Source: Xenopus tropicalis
Taxonomy: Eukaryota; Chordata; Amphibia; Anura; Pipidae
Assembly: GCF_000004195.4 (NCBI RefSeq)
Contig: NC_030677.2
Span: forward strand, 113,299,036-113,363,035
Direction of reading: 5' to 3'
DNA length: 64,000 bases
Shown: positions 11,471 through 22,866 of the stretch, piece after piece
Numbering within the stretch: position 1 is the stretch's first letter
Layout of the letters: each line of letters starts with the position of its first letter
Translations under genes and position numbers: made by a program
Notes under the pieces: model-generated
Told to the model about the DNA's origin: nothing
Database searches by the model: none
Seen by the model: only the letters and a program-made list of their open reading frames with translations

Positions 11471-12650
11471 GTAGTTTCACTGACTAAAGGGACACTAATA
11501 AAATGTATCAATTTAAAATTGCAACTACATGTTTTAAAGCTTTTTTTTTCTTTTCCAATAATGTAATTAATTATTGACTTACAGTGTAATAGACAAATCT
11601 CTGAGCTGTGGAAAGACAGACCTATATACATAATGCCTGAGTAGCACAGCTGACAGCTGCAGGAGTATTCCGTTAAATACCTTGTTTATGTCTGCTGCTG
11701 TTTTGTTTTTTTTTGCATAGAATCCTGTTTTAATGCATCCCCCGCCCCTTAGCGTATAAATCCCTACTCCCTGCCCGCTCTCCTACTTATGAGCCGGCTT
11801 GGAGTGGGGATTTACATGTAAAATGGAGAAACTGGAGAAAATTGTCCCCTGGCTTTTCCACTTGATATGAACTGGTACCCTAATGGTTTCCCTTGTTACC
11901 CCTCTGTGTTGTCTCTACCTTCTTAAAGGCTGCTGGTAAGAATATATCTTGACTGAGACCTCCTTCTCATTTATACTTGCAGACGGTCATGTATCCTTAC
12001 CTATGATGGATGGTATGGTCATAGCTTACTGTACAGTAAGATAAACTGCCATTGTGAATAATGTCTAATTTCTGCAAAGCACTGAGGAAAAGTGTCAGCA
12101 TTCTATATAAATACCACAAAATAAATAATAAAAAAAAATCGAACAAACAGCAATGTGCAGGTAAGGGTGCCAATGGAAGAATAGTATATGTTAACTAATG
12201 TAAGCCCTACTTATTTTCCCTTTTATATACACAATCTCCCCCCTTCCCCCCAAAAACACTTAAAATGCATTCTGTGGGAAGTATTCTGCATTTGGAAGTC
12301 AACTGGGAGTTTATTTAAACTTATGCTGCAATCCTAATGAGAAAAGCACATCATGCTTTAAAATTCATTTAAAGCAACTTCAATGTGCTTATATAAATAA
12401 GGCAAACACAGTAAAGAGCAATTACTGAATTATTGCCTATTGAGAAGGCAAACATGATATGGACCATGCCACTGTCAACGATTTTTCTGCTGCTAACAAT
12501 GCTATCGACAGCTAGGGCAACCAAATCACTGACTCACACTGGAATTAGTTTGTTAGGCCAGAAATTTTACTAACCGAAACATGCTCGCTCAATTTTGCCT
12601 TGATACAACCATTTGCTCTTGCTGTCAAACACAATGAGCAAAACATTTTT
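11471..12650. other. No gene recognised
   Basis: AT-rich with homopolymer A and T runs. No exon, RNA gene or complete element is recognised. Confidence 0.45.
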
Positions 12651-13130
12651 TGTAGGGGTAGTTCACCTTTATGTTGACATTAATGGGCTTAATTATCAAT
12701 TTTTGAGTTTGTGAATTCAAATTTGTTTTTCTTCAAAGAAAAACATTTTTAAAACTTGAAAAACTCAACAATTTTTTGCAAATATGGCTTGACTTTGCAT
12801 TGGACAACTCCCATTGACTTCTATAGGAACGTGCAAGCTTTTAAATGGCACATTTTTACATTTGAGTTTTTGGGTTTTTTGAACTTAATAAATACCACAC
12901 ATTCGAGTTTTTGAAACATAATTCAAGTTTTTTAGCACAAAAAAACATTGTATTCTTTGAAGCCTTTCAGTTGCTGTTCATTTTCACATACTTTTGTCAG
13001 TTATTTGCCTTTCTCTTCTGTCTCCTGCTTTCAAATGTAGTCACTGATAACCAAAATGGCAGATAAAAATATTGTTCTATGAGGCTACTGTTATTATCAT
13101 TATTACTTGTGAATACATATTTTAATACTT
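12651..13130. mobile_element. GTTCACCTTTA-family repeat with nested MITE
   Basis: The left edge gtagttcacctttatgtt and the inner motif attgttctatgaggctac match the family seen at 15.4-16.2 and 62.8-63.2 kb. A second repeat with the motif ttttgagtttgtgaattc (also at 28.8-29.1 kb) sits inside from about 12686 to 12960. Borders are approximate. Confidence 0.45.
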
Positions 13131-13826
13131 AATAATTCTTCTTTAATACTTTCGTGTGTCAACACATGCATGGGAAGATTAAAGGCACCCAACAGGGAAG
13201 GCTTTTAGTGGCTGAGGATGCTATAAAATATCAGACTTAGCAATATTACGATAGGTCCCAATTAATAATAAATTATGATGAGTTATTTGTTCAGTTTGTG
13301 TAGTAGATATTTAATGGATCTGCAGTGCTTACAAGATTTAAGAGTTGCTATTGCTTGCAAATAATAACATTGGGCAAAATCATGTTACTATGGAAAAATA
13401 TGAGAATCATTTTTTACTTAATAAGCAAATTTGTTTGGGGCCCTGGTTGCTAGAATTGCACTGCTGATATGGCTATTCATCATGCTGGGTTACCTGGGTA
13501 TGTAGCCAGAACATTTAGCTTTTTAAAAGTAAGGCTACCAAATCATCTGAAAAATAACTGAAATAAAATCAATTGGCAATCACTGTGTCTGTCCCTGATT
13601 TTTCAAGTTAGCAGAATAGCATTGTGTAACCTAGCCATTTCTCACTATATTTGTGCAGGTCTTCATATAAAACTTTAACTTAAAATACAATGTTTTAGCA
13701 AAAGTCGAGGAAGATGATTGCCAGAAAGCGAGAGGAAGACTTAAAATCTAGTGCAAGCAGTTCCATCTAGGGTTGATACAAATGTTAATAATAGGGAAGA
13801 AATAGAGGGCTTTTTAGTAGCTACTG
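13131..13826. other. No gene recognised
   Basis: AT-rich sequence between a MITE and Tc1-B. Nothing is recognised. Confidence 0.4.
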
Positions 13827-13828
13827 TA

Positions 13829-15409
13829 CAGGTCCTTTTCAAAAAATTAGCATATTGTGATAAAGTTCATTATTTTCTGTAATGTACTGATAAACATTAG
13901 ACTTTCATATATTTTAGATTCATTACACACAACTGAAGTAGTTCAAGCCTTTTCTTGTTTTAATATTGATGATTGTGGCATACAGCTCATGAAAACCCAA
14001 AATTCCTATCTCAAAAAATTAGCATATTTCATCCGCCCAATAAAAGAAAAGTGTTTTTAATACAAAAAAAAGTCAACCTTCAAATAATTATGTTCAGTTA
14101 TGCACTCAATACTTGGTCGGGAATCCTTTTGCAGAAATGACTGCTTCAATGTGGCGTGGCATGGAGGCAATCAGCCTGTGGCACTGCTCAGGTGTTATGG
14201 AGGCCCAGGATGCTTCAATAGCGGCCTTAAGCTCATCCAGAGTGTTGGGTCTTGTGTCTCTCAACTTTCTCTTCACAATATCCCACAGATTCTCTATGGG
14301 GTTCAGGTCAGGAGAGTTGGCAGGCCAATTGAGCACAGTAATACCATGGTCAGTAAACCATTTACCAGTGGTTTTGGCACTGTGAGCAGGTGCCAGGTCG
14401 TGCTGAAAAATGAAATCTTCATCTCCATAAAGCTTTTCAGCAGATGGAAGCATGAAGTGCTCCAAAATCTCCTGATAGCTAGCTGCATTGACCCTGCCCT
14501 TGATAAAACACAGTGGACCAACACCAGCAGCTGACATGGCACCCCAGACCATCACTGACTGTGGGTACTTGACACTGGACTTCAGGCATTTTGGCATTTC
14601 CCTCTCCCCAGTCTTCCTCCAGACTCTGGCACCTTGATTTCCGAATGACATACTTTGGACCACTGAGCAACAGTCCAGTGCTGCTTCTCTGTAGCCCAGG
14701 TCAGGCGCTTCTGCCGCTGTTTCTGGTTCAAAAGTGGCTTGACCTGGGGAATGCAGCACCTGTAGCCCATTTCCTGCACCGCCTGTACACGGTGGCTCTG
14801 GATGTTTCTACTCCAGACTCAGTCCACTGCTTCCGCAGGTCCCCCAAGGTCAGGAATCGGTCCTTCTCCACAATCTTCCTCAGGGCCCAGTCACCTCTTC
14901 TCATTGTGCAGCGTTTTCTGCCACACTTTTTCCTTCCCACAGACTTCCCACTGAGGTGCCTTGATACAGCACTCTGGGAACAGCCTATTTGTTCAGAAAT
15001 TTCTTTTTGTGTCTTACCCTCTTGCTTGAGGGTGTCAATGATGGCCTTCTGGACAGCAGTCAGGTCGGCAGTCTTACCCATGATTGCGGTTTTGAGTAAT
15101 GAACCAGGCTGGGAGTTTTTAAAAGCCTCAGGAATCTTTTGCAGGTTTTTAGAGTTAATTTGTTGATTCAGATGATTAGGTTAATAGCTCGTTTAGAGAA
15201 CCTTTTCATGATATGCTAATTTTTTGAGATAGGAATTTTGGGTTTTCATGAGCTGTATGCCACAATCATCAATATTAAAACAAGAAAAGGCTTGAACTAC
15301 TTCAGTTGTGTGTAATGAATCTAAAATATATGAAAGTCTAATGTTTATCAGTACATTACAGAAAATAATGAACTTTATCACAATATGCTAATTTTTTGAA
15401 AAGGACCTG
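13829..15409 (-). mobile_element. Tc1/mariner transposon, inactive (Tc1-B)
   Basis: A 1,581-bp element flanked by TA on both sides. Inverted repeats of about 200 bp (13829-14029 and 15208-15409) each carry the motif tcaaaaaattagcatat twice, at the outer and inner ends: the IR/DR arrangement. It is a different family from Tc1-A, with different termini and a divergent transposase. Confidence 0.95.
14106..15081 (-). pseudogene. Tc1-like transposase, frameshifted, first catalytic Asp missing
   Basis: This is the transposase relic of Tc1-B, read on the minus strand from an ATG at 15081. The N-terminal helix-turn-helix reads KEISEQIGCSQSAVSRH, followed by a basic GRKKCGRKR stretch. Near 14778 the frame moves, consistent with loss of one base before QEMGYRCCIP. 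Near 14648 a second shift coincides with an apparent short deletion: WTVAQWSKV runs almost directly into FGNQGARVWRK, without the SDE segment that normally holds the first catalytic Asp. The second Asp (FIFQHDLAPAHS) and the Glu (NPIENLW) remain, 34 residues apart. The copy cannot encode an active enzyme as it stands. Confidence 0.92.
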
Positions 15410-15429
15410 TATATGCACAGAATGTCTAA

Positions 15430-16172
15430 AGTCTTTAAAGTTATTTTTAGTATGTTAAAGAATGGCCAATTCTAATCAAATTTCATTTGGTCTTCATTAT
15501 TTATTTCTTATAAATTTTAAGTGATTTGCCTTCTTTTCTGATTCTTTTCAACTTTTAAATGGGGTTCACTGACCCCGGCAGCCAAAAAAATATTGCTCTA
15601 TGAGGCTACAGTTTTGTTGTTATTGTCACTTTTTATAACTTGTTTTTCTATTCAGGACCTCCCCTATTAATATTTCTGTCTCTCATTTAAACCACCCATG
15701 TTTCTAGCAACCAGATAGCTGCTGAAACTCCAAACTGGAGAGCTGCTGAACAAAATATGAAATAACAAAAAAAACTACAAATAATAGAAAATGAAGACCA
15801 ATTGCAAATTGTCTCAAAATATTACTCTCTACAACAGGGATCCCCAACCTTTTATACCCGTAAGCCACATTCAAATGCAAAGAGGTGTTTGGGAGCAACA
15901 CAAGCATTTTGGTACAAATAAGAGCTATAATTGGCTATTTGGTAGCCCCTATGTGAACTGGCAGGCTATAGAAGGCTCTGTTTGGCTTTACACTGGGTTT
16001 TATGCAATCAACACTTGCCTCCAAGCCAGAAATTCAAAAATAAGCACCTGCTTTGAGGCCACTGGGAGCAACATCCAAGGGGTTGGTGAGCAACATGTTG
16101 CTCATGAGCCACAAGTTGGGGATCACTGCTCTACATCATACTAAAACTTAACTCAAAGGTGAACAGCCCATT
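15430..16172. mobile_element. GTTCACTGACCCC-family repeat, split by a hAT-type MITE
   Basis: It shares ttttagtatgt, tggggttcactgacccc, the ctatgaggctac motif and ctaaaacttaact with the intact TTAA copy at 62752-63181. The insertion at 15835-16128 interrupts it between ctctacaa and ctctacat. It is non-coding. Confidence 0.55.
15835..16128. mobile_element. Non-autonomous hAT-type element, CAGTGATCCCCAACC family
   Basis: The ends are CAGGGATCCCCAACC and GTTGGGGATCACTG. The flanking 8-bp duplication is ctctacaa/ctctacat (7 of 8). Other copies are at 29783 (truncated), 52415 (perfect duplication) and 17655 (fragment). The sequence gagcaacatgttgctc inside is a short palindrome. Confidence 0.85.
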
Positions 16173-17650
16173 TAATATATTGATATGGGTCAGTGCAGAT
16201 GTCTTGTTTCTTCTAGTATGAACACCTTCATTACTGCTTTAAGATATGACCAGTAAACCAATACGATTTTGCAAGCCTTCCTTAATAAATTATTTCCTCC
16301 TCCACCCCTTATTTGCCAAGTACCCCTCCCCTGACTTCTTGTAAGTCTAATTATGCTTTATGTATGCTGGTTTCTAAAACTCCACCCAATAAATAAGGGG
16401 CGGTGTAACAAGTGACTAGCAAAGAGTCACAATGAGATCATCATTTTGTACATCAATATGGAAAGCAGAATTTATAAAAATCAATATTTTTTCATCTCTT
16501 GCATCTTTTTCCTGGAAAAGGCAGTTGCCTTTTAATGGCTCAGACTGCTAAAAAGGCAAACTTAATAATGGGTGATAGCTTTCCATTAATGATGTCTGAG
16601 ATTTGCTTTTAGATAGGCAGACAAGATAGGGTAATTGGTTTATATCTGCAGTGAAATTTTACATTTCTATCTGCATGAAAATAGTGTGCAGATTGTGACT
16701 TTAGATTTAAGTGATTGATTTTCGCCATCTGCATTTCAACGCTTATTTATTTGTTCAATTTATCTGGGAGAAGTTTACTGGGTGCAATGATTACTGGTGT
16801 TCTGAATGCCTGCAAATAACAAATGTTGGCCAAAACAATGCTATCATGCAAAAATATACATTTTAGATATGAAAATGATAACCTTGTATTTTTTTTTTAT
16901 TAAACTAACAATGATTTTGAGTTCCTGAACTCTAGCTCTTTATGCTATAGTTAATGAGGTATTGATGCATGACTTGCAGAGCATATGTTTGCTTTGAACA
17001 GTCTGCAATTTGTTTTAAGTTCAATTTGTGGCTAAGTGCAGGAGTTTAATCAAGGAGGAGCTCAATCAAAACGGAATCCAAGGTAGGCAATTTGAATTCA
17101 ATTTTGTAGTATTTTTATACTTACATAAAGATGAACTACAAGCCTTAATTATTTTCATTACACGTGCATCATGATTTTGGAGTTGTCCAAGAGACACTTG
17201 CTCTTTCATGAAGGGGTGCAATGACACCTTGGGCTCCTGCACCTGATATGGACACAGTAATGGTAGGAGCTCATTAAGTGCAAATGTCAGCATAACTATG
17301 ATTAGTCTGTAATTATTCCCTGTGCAGGTTGTACAGTTTGGCTTTGCACTTTATACATAAAGTACGTTCAGATGGGAAAACAAGTCTACTTGTGAGACAC
17401 CTGTCGTATACATTGCTGTGCTGCACCCCTCAAAGTTGCCTGGTTGGTATATCCCTTAAGACACCATTCATCCTGCTGGGAAATAAATTGGTTTAATGGG
17501 TGATACAAATTTATAGGTGTGCCAACACATTGCACGCTGTTTTGTGACAAATGAAATGCTGTACATTAAAGTGAAATAAATGCACAATTTATAAGAACAG
17601 TATGCTTTTATTTTTCTATAAATGATCAGTAATATATATGGGTCTAGATC
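16173..17650. other. No gene recognised
   Basis: AT-rich unique-looking sequence. The short open frames lack family motifs. Confidence 0.45.
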
Positions 17651-17654
17651 TGAG

Positions 17655-18075
17655 GTCCCATACCCAACCCTTTTATCCGTGAGCCACACTCAAATGTTAA
17701 AACAGTTCAGGAGCAACTCAAGCAAAAAAGTTCACAGGGTGCCATATATGGGCTGTAATTGACCATTTGGTAGCCCCTATGTGAACTGGCAGCCTACAGA
17801 AGGTTCTGTTTGGCAGTACACCTGGTTTTATGCAACCAAACGTGCCTCCAAGCCAGGAATTAAAAGATAAGCACCAAATAGGATTGTTTTGCCACCAATA
17901 AGGATTAATTATATCTCAGTTGGAACCAAGTACAAGTTACTGTTTTATTATTACAAAGAAAAAGGAAATATTTTTTTAAAAACTGAATTATTTGATGAAA
18001 ATTGAGTCTATGGGAAAAGGCCTTTCTGTAATTTGGATAATGGGTTTCTGGATAATGTATTCTATATCTGTGTCA
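17655..18075. mobile_element. Two fused MITE fragments
   Basis: 17655-17875 resembles the CAGTGATCCCCAACC family (acccttttatccgtgagcc, tagcccctatgtgaactggc). It joins directly to a fragment of the CAGGTATGGG family (aataggattgttttgcc, gagtctatgggaaaaggcc). Neither has complete ends. Confidence 0.55.
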
Positions 18076-18211
18076 ATAATACTATGTATATATGTCAATA
18101 TCTTGGCCTGCCTGAATATTAGAACATGATATAAGGTCTTATGGAAATATGAAACTTTTCCAATACAACGTATAATCAATATATTTAAGTTACTCTCCAG
18201 TATCCCACGCA

Positions 18212-18512
18212 CAGCAACCTGTCTCTCTTTATGCTCTCTTCTCGCAAAAGTCAGGGTCAGGTTGTGATTGACAGGTATGTATAATACATCTTTTAGGGCG
18301 GGCTTCCTTACTAGTAGATAACTGACTTTGGTGCAAGTCTTGCATATAGAGGATTTATACTAAAGCCAGTAATTTTGAAAGAGTGAGCTCTAATACTTCT
18401 TCTAGGCAAAGGGTGAAATCCCCCAAAATATGTATTAGACCTAGCTGTATGTATTAGACCTAGCTGTCAATCAAAACCTGACTCCACCTACTGCACAAAG
18501 AGAGAGATGCTG
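18212..18512. mobile_element. Long-inverted-repeat MITE, family not recognised
   Basis: About 70 bp at the left end (CAGCAACCTGTCTCTCTTT through tcaggttgtgattgacag) is repeated inverted at the right end (ctgtcaatcaaaacctgac through aaagagagagatgctg). The interior is non-coding. No clear target duplication is visible. Confidence 0.55.
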
Positions 18513-19885
18513 AGAGGGGGGGATAGTGAAGAGTTACTTTATTATTTTGGATACAGGTCAGATTTTTTAATTCATTATATTTAGAAAGTTTCTTATTTTA
18601 GTCAGATGAAGCTTATATAAAATTTAAATTTTTACAATAGATCCTCCTTATGTGATCTTATTTTGATCACCAGCTTTTCAGATTCAGGTTAACCATTAAC
18701 TGCATCTGCAGGAATATACCGTCATTATATAAGTTGTGCTTCTTAACGAATTTGCCGAGCAACTGCATCTGTGCAACTAAACAAAAAATAAACTGTCCTC
18801 ATGTGGCAGCTACCTCAGAGGCATGCTCAAATGATTAGATATTTAGCTGAATGTTGGTGAAGGGCTAATGTGGTATCTACAGTAGCATGGTGAGTGCAAT
18901 GCAGTTTATGCAGCAACTTTGTTGTCTTAATTTGGTCTTTTTCTTAATCACTATAATAATTATGTTGGGAAGACAAGTAGATAGGGAGCCAGAGAGAGAA
19001 AGAGAGACAGAACTTACTTTGTGACATGGACATGTGACTTTTGGTGAGTTGCTGACATCTCACTAGCGTATACAGCCGCAGGCTATACAAATAAAATAAA
19101 GTGGGTGAAAAGTCAAAGATATATCTATAAATGTTTATTGAATCTTAATTCTACATGCAAATTACTTATATATTTTCATCCTTTTTCTTAATCACATTTT
19201 TAAGAATTCCCCCCTTGTTTCTCCACTTGAACACCAGTAAAAATGTCAGCTTAAGACTTTAAAAAAGCAATTTTATACAAGGACAAATCAGTTTTCTAGT
19301 GTGCAGCCATATGCAAAGGCAACACAGCTCTCATCAGATGCTGCCCCTAGATTTATTGCACATTTCTCATTGGGAAGTGAACTAATGTGACACATTATAA
19401 ATTACTATTGGCATATTGTGTACAGCAATGAGATATTAACAGCAGCACACAGCACAAAGATTAAAATGATTTATATAAACACAGTCTAATATTCGGAAAG
19501 ACTGTTGAAAATTCATTGCAGTGTTGGAAACGTAAGCATTTCTTACTTGAGAGATGTTTTACTGTAAACTTAATCACAGCTTAAGTTTGAAAGAGACATA
19601 GAATGTATACAAAATATTTTATTTGTTTGATGCATGCACATCTATTATAACAACTGTATATATTAAAGCACCTCTATATTGTTCACTGTAGAACTGTTCC
19701 TTTTTTAGGGGATTACATTTGCTGCTATAGATTTATGGTGTAAATCTAGTAAATTAGATTAGTTAGAAATCATGTGTCCTGTGTTGTGCCTATTATTTCA
19801 AAACCGATATTCATAAAAATCTCTAATATAAGAAAAACATGTTTAAATTACAAAATGTAGCTGGAGAGACTTTCCAGTAGGATTA
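18513..19885. other. No gene recognised
   Basis: AT-rich sequence with no recognisable exon, RNA gene or complete repeat. Confidence 0.45.
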
Positions 19886-20090
19886 AACTGGGCCGCCGGG
19901 ACACCAGGAAAAAAAACAGTGGGCCCCCGGTAGCCAAGACCCAACCCTTGCTGGCACTCCCCTGGCCGACAATGTTCCTCCCCTGATGCGTTAAACTTAC
20001 TCGTGCTCAGGGGAGGACGTCAGGCAGGGGCCCCTGTGAGAAATTAGGGAGGCTTGGGGGGGCCCTGCAGGGGGTTGCCGGTGCAGGAAA
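19886..20090. mobile_element. Fragment of a GGGCCC-rich element
   Basis: A GC-rich island (actgggccgccgggacacc, gggggccctgcagggggt) in AT-rich DNA, resembling the GGGCC-rich ends of other hAT-type copies here. Only part is present, so the family call is tentative. Confidence 0.35.
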
Positions 20091-20390
20091 GCCTGCAGAA
20101 AAGTTATTTTCTTTCTTGTGACATTGATTTTGTGGGAAATTAAAGGAGGAGTAACAAAAATTCTTGCTTCACAATAAAATTGGAAATGAGAAGAATTATG
20201 AAAATTTGGAAATTTCACACAGTGATTAGGAGTTTTTAGGACATTTTTTAAATATGTAGACAAAATGTAATTAATTATGGTATAATAAAATACCAACAGA
20301 ATGTAATATAACACCTTTTCCTGACCAAACTGCTGTTTCAAGTTTTAGTTTTTTAGTTAGTTTAGTTAGCTATTTTTTCAAAGCCCAGAT

Positions 20391-20815
20391 CCTGATAATA
20401 AAGAGTTAATCTCAAACTGCAGGCATTCCTTCAGTTCTCTGAATAGTGCCCTTAAGTCTCCCCATATTTCACCCGTTCAGATGATCAGAAGCCAAACAGG
20501 AAGAAAAAAACCCTGAGCTGTGTAAAGAAAGTTCCCATAATGCCACACTCCTGCACGAAGACCAAGACCGATGTACATGCTCAGTTTGTAAGACTATGAG
20601 GAAGCTTCCTGCTGATTGGCTCAGATCAGACATTCCTAAGTGGGGGGGAGTTCTTAGCATTCTTGAGGGAGGGGGAAGCAGGAGAGGGGAGAGAGAAGAG
20701 AGCTGTGTGTCTCTGGCACAGGAAAACAAACAAATCCTGTTTGTTTTGACAGAGAACTCAGTGCAGCGTTCTGATAAAGCTTACTTAATTTTTACCTTTC
20801 CTTCTCCTTTAACCA
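20391..20815. mobile_element. AAAGGAGAAGGAAAG-family repeat
   Basis: It shares aataaagagttaatctcaa, gttcccataatgcc, agcttcctgctgattggct and ttctcctttaacc with the copy at 10733-11470. It is non-coding, and it supplies the uninterrupted reference for that split copy. Confidence 0.6.
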
Positions 20816-21520
20816 CCTATAACTTACAATGTGTTATTTTTTGTCTCAACAGAAATTCTCTGTTTCATTTGACAAATGTAGTTCCTTTTAGTCTTGGGCA
20901 AGCAAATAATCCCTCACACAAGAGGAATGGTACTTGGCAACTCTCACTGCTGTGTTTCTTAGCGATAATCACCTGACCCATGAGTGTACTGGCAAGGATT
21001 CAGGCTGTTACCGTTTAAGGCAATAGAGGGGTTATTCCAACCATTTTGCTACCAGCCTGCCAAACCAGAAATTACAAGTGTGGTAAAACATTGAGAATTG
21101 TTGTGTACCATTGACATATGTACAGACCCATTGTCTCTGAAGAGAGTTGTAAGCTGTAGCTCTATATAAAAATATTATGATATAAAAGAAAGATGTTTCA
21201 ACCTAGAAAACCTTGACATAGGAATTTGCAGTGTTTATTTATGTGCATTCTATAAGTAAAATAAAACCATGTTTACAGAATCTCTCACTATCTTGTCATA
21301 TAATCCCCCGTCTCCCCTTCATAAAAATGTTTCCATTCCCTACAATGTCCCTTCTAATTTCTTGTGGCCTGTATGTATTCACAAAAATATACAGTATTTT
21401 TTTGTGCACAAGTCATATCAAGTACTGAATTGTGTGTGTGCATATGAAGTTTCCTGTGTGTTCCACAATATGATGTATGTTCTGTTGTCCTAATTTTAAT
21501 TGGTACAACTTAGAGGAAGA
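20816..21520. other. No gene recognised
   Basis: No exon or complete element is recognised. Confidence 0.4.
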
Positions 21521-21746
21521 AAAAAGGAAAAGTTGTGCTCACCACTAAATTTTAAACCATTAGGTAGGGGTGCAATCACAAGAGGTCCTTTGCACTCACC
21601 CATTATTAATATATATGACAGATATTCTGTGCATTAAGCTACTTTGAAATACCCCTCCCCTTGACAGTTGTCCATATGTTGCATTATATTTAATATTCAG
21701 GTTCATCCCTGGTCCCTCCTGTCCTACACTCACTTTCATCTGCTTC
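21521..21746. repeat. Left part of duplicated unit A, copy 1
   Basis: It begins aaaagttgtgctcaccacta and ends ctacactcactttcatctg. The same order of motifs occurs in copy 2 at 25755-26175. The L2 LINE starts where this copy stops, and the missing right part reappears at 25608, after the LINE. Confidence 0.6.
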
Positions 21747-22866
21747 CATCACCCTCTTTCAATTTAAGCATAGTGTCTTGAATTGTTAACTCGCTAAATC
21801 CTTTTTAACCCATCAAACAACACTTTGCTCACTTTCAAATGTAGGTCTCACCTTGTGTCACTTTCCTTATTGCTGTTACTAGTAGCTGGGGATGCCTCCC
21901 CAGGCCCTGGTCCCACTCTCTCTTAATACATTTCCTCGGCTATTCCAATACACAGGCACTTGGTATCATCTTCCGCAGTCTCTACAACCTCACACACTTC
22001 TAATCCTTCAAATCTTATTCACATAAAGCCATTACCCTTTTCCCCTTTCTCTTGTACCCCCTGGAATACCTGTTCAAACCCCCACAACCTGCTCCCTTGA
22101 CCACCCTCTGACCTTCTTCGCCCAATTTTTGATAGACCCAGCTCTCCACTTACCCACCTATTTAAGGTCTCACTTTCTACTGGTACTTTTCAATCATCAT
22201 ACAAACAAGCAGAACCATTTGCTCCCCTGCCAACTATTGTCCAGTTTCCTTTCTTCTGTTTGCAAAAATATAAATCGCCAGTACCTAAACCAACAATACT
22301 ACTTCAAATTGATTATTGCTCCGAATTGCTATGAAACCCTTTTTCAAGCAATTTTACAAAGAAAGCACTGTCATTCAAAACTATTGGAATCGCTGAAAGT
22401 AAAAGCTACTGAGCGGGAAATTGCTGCGATTTCCTCATTGCACTGAATGTAATTTCTAATTGTGGGCAGGGAATATGACACCTGGATTTGTGGGAAATAG
22501 AATCGCTCCATTGTGGAAATCTTTAGTAAACACTGTTAGGAAAATACGAGCGACTTGTCGCTGGAACATGCTTTTTTAAAAATCGCATTGTCTAAATCTC
22601 CCCATGGGACATTAACCTAAAGTTGCCTCTTCTATTTCTACCTCCACCTCACTTTCTCTCTGTAGGAGTTCCTCAAGGCTCTGTCTTAGGACCTTTGCTA
22701 TTTTCAATCTGTACAACTTTTCTAGGGAAACGTATTCAATCATTTGGACTTCATTACCACCTTTATGCCGACGACACCCAATTCTACCTGTCTACTCCTG
22801 ACCTCTTTCCTTCTGTCCTTTCCCAAGTTACAGACTACCTGGCTGCCATCTCCTCCTGGATCTCAC

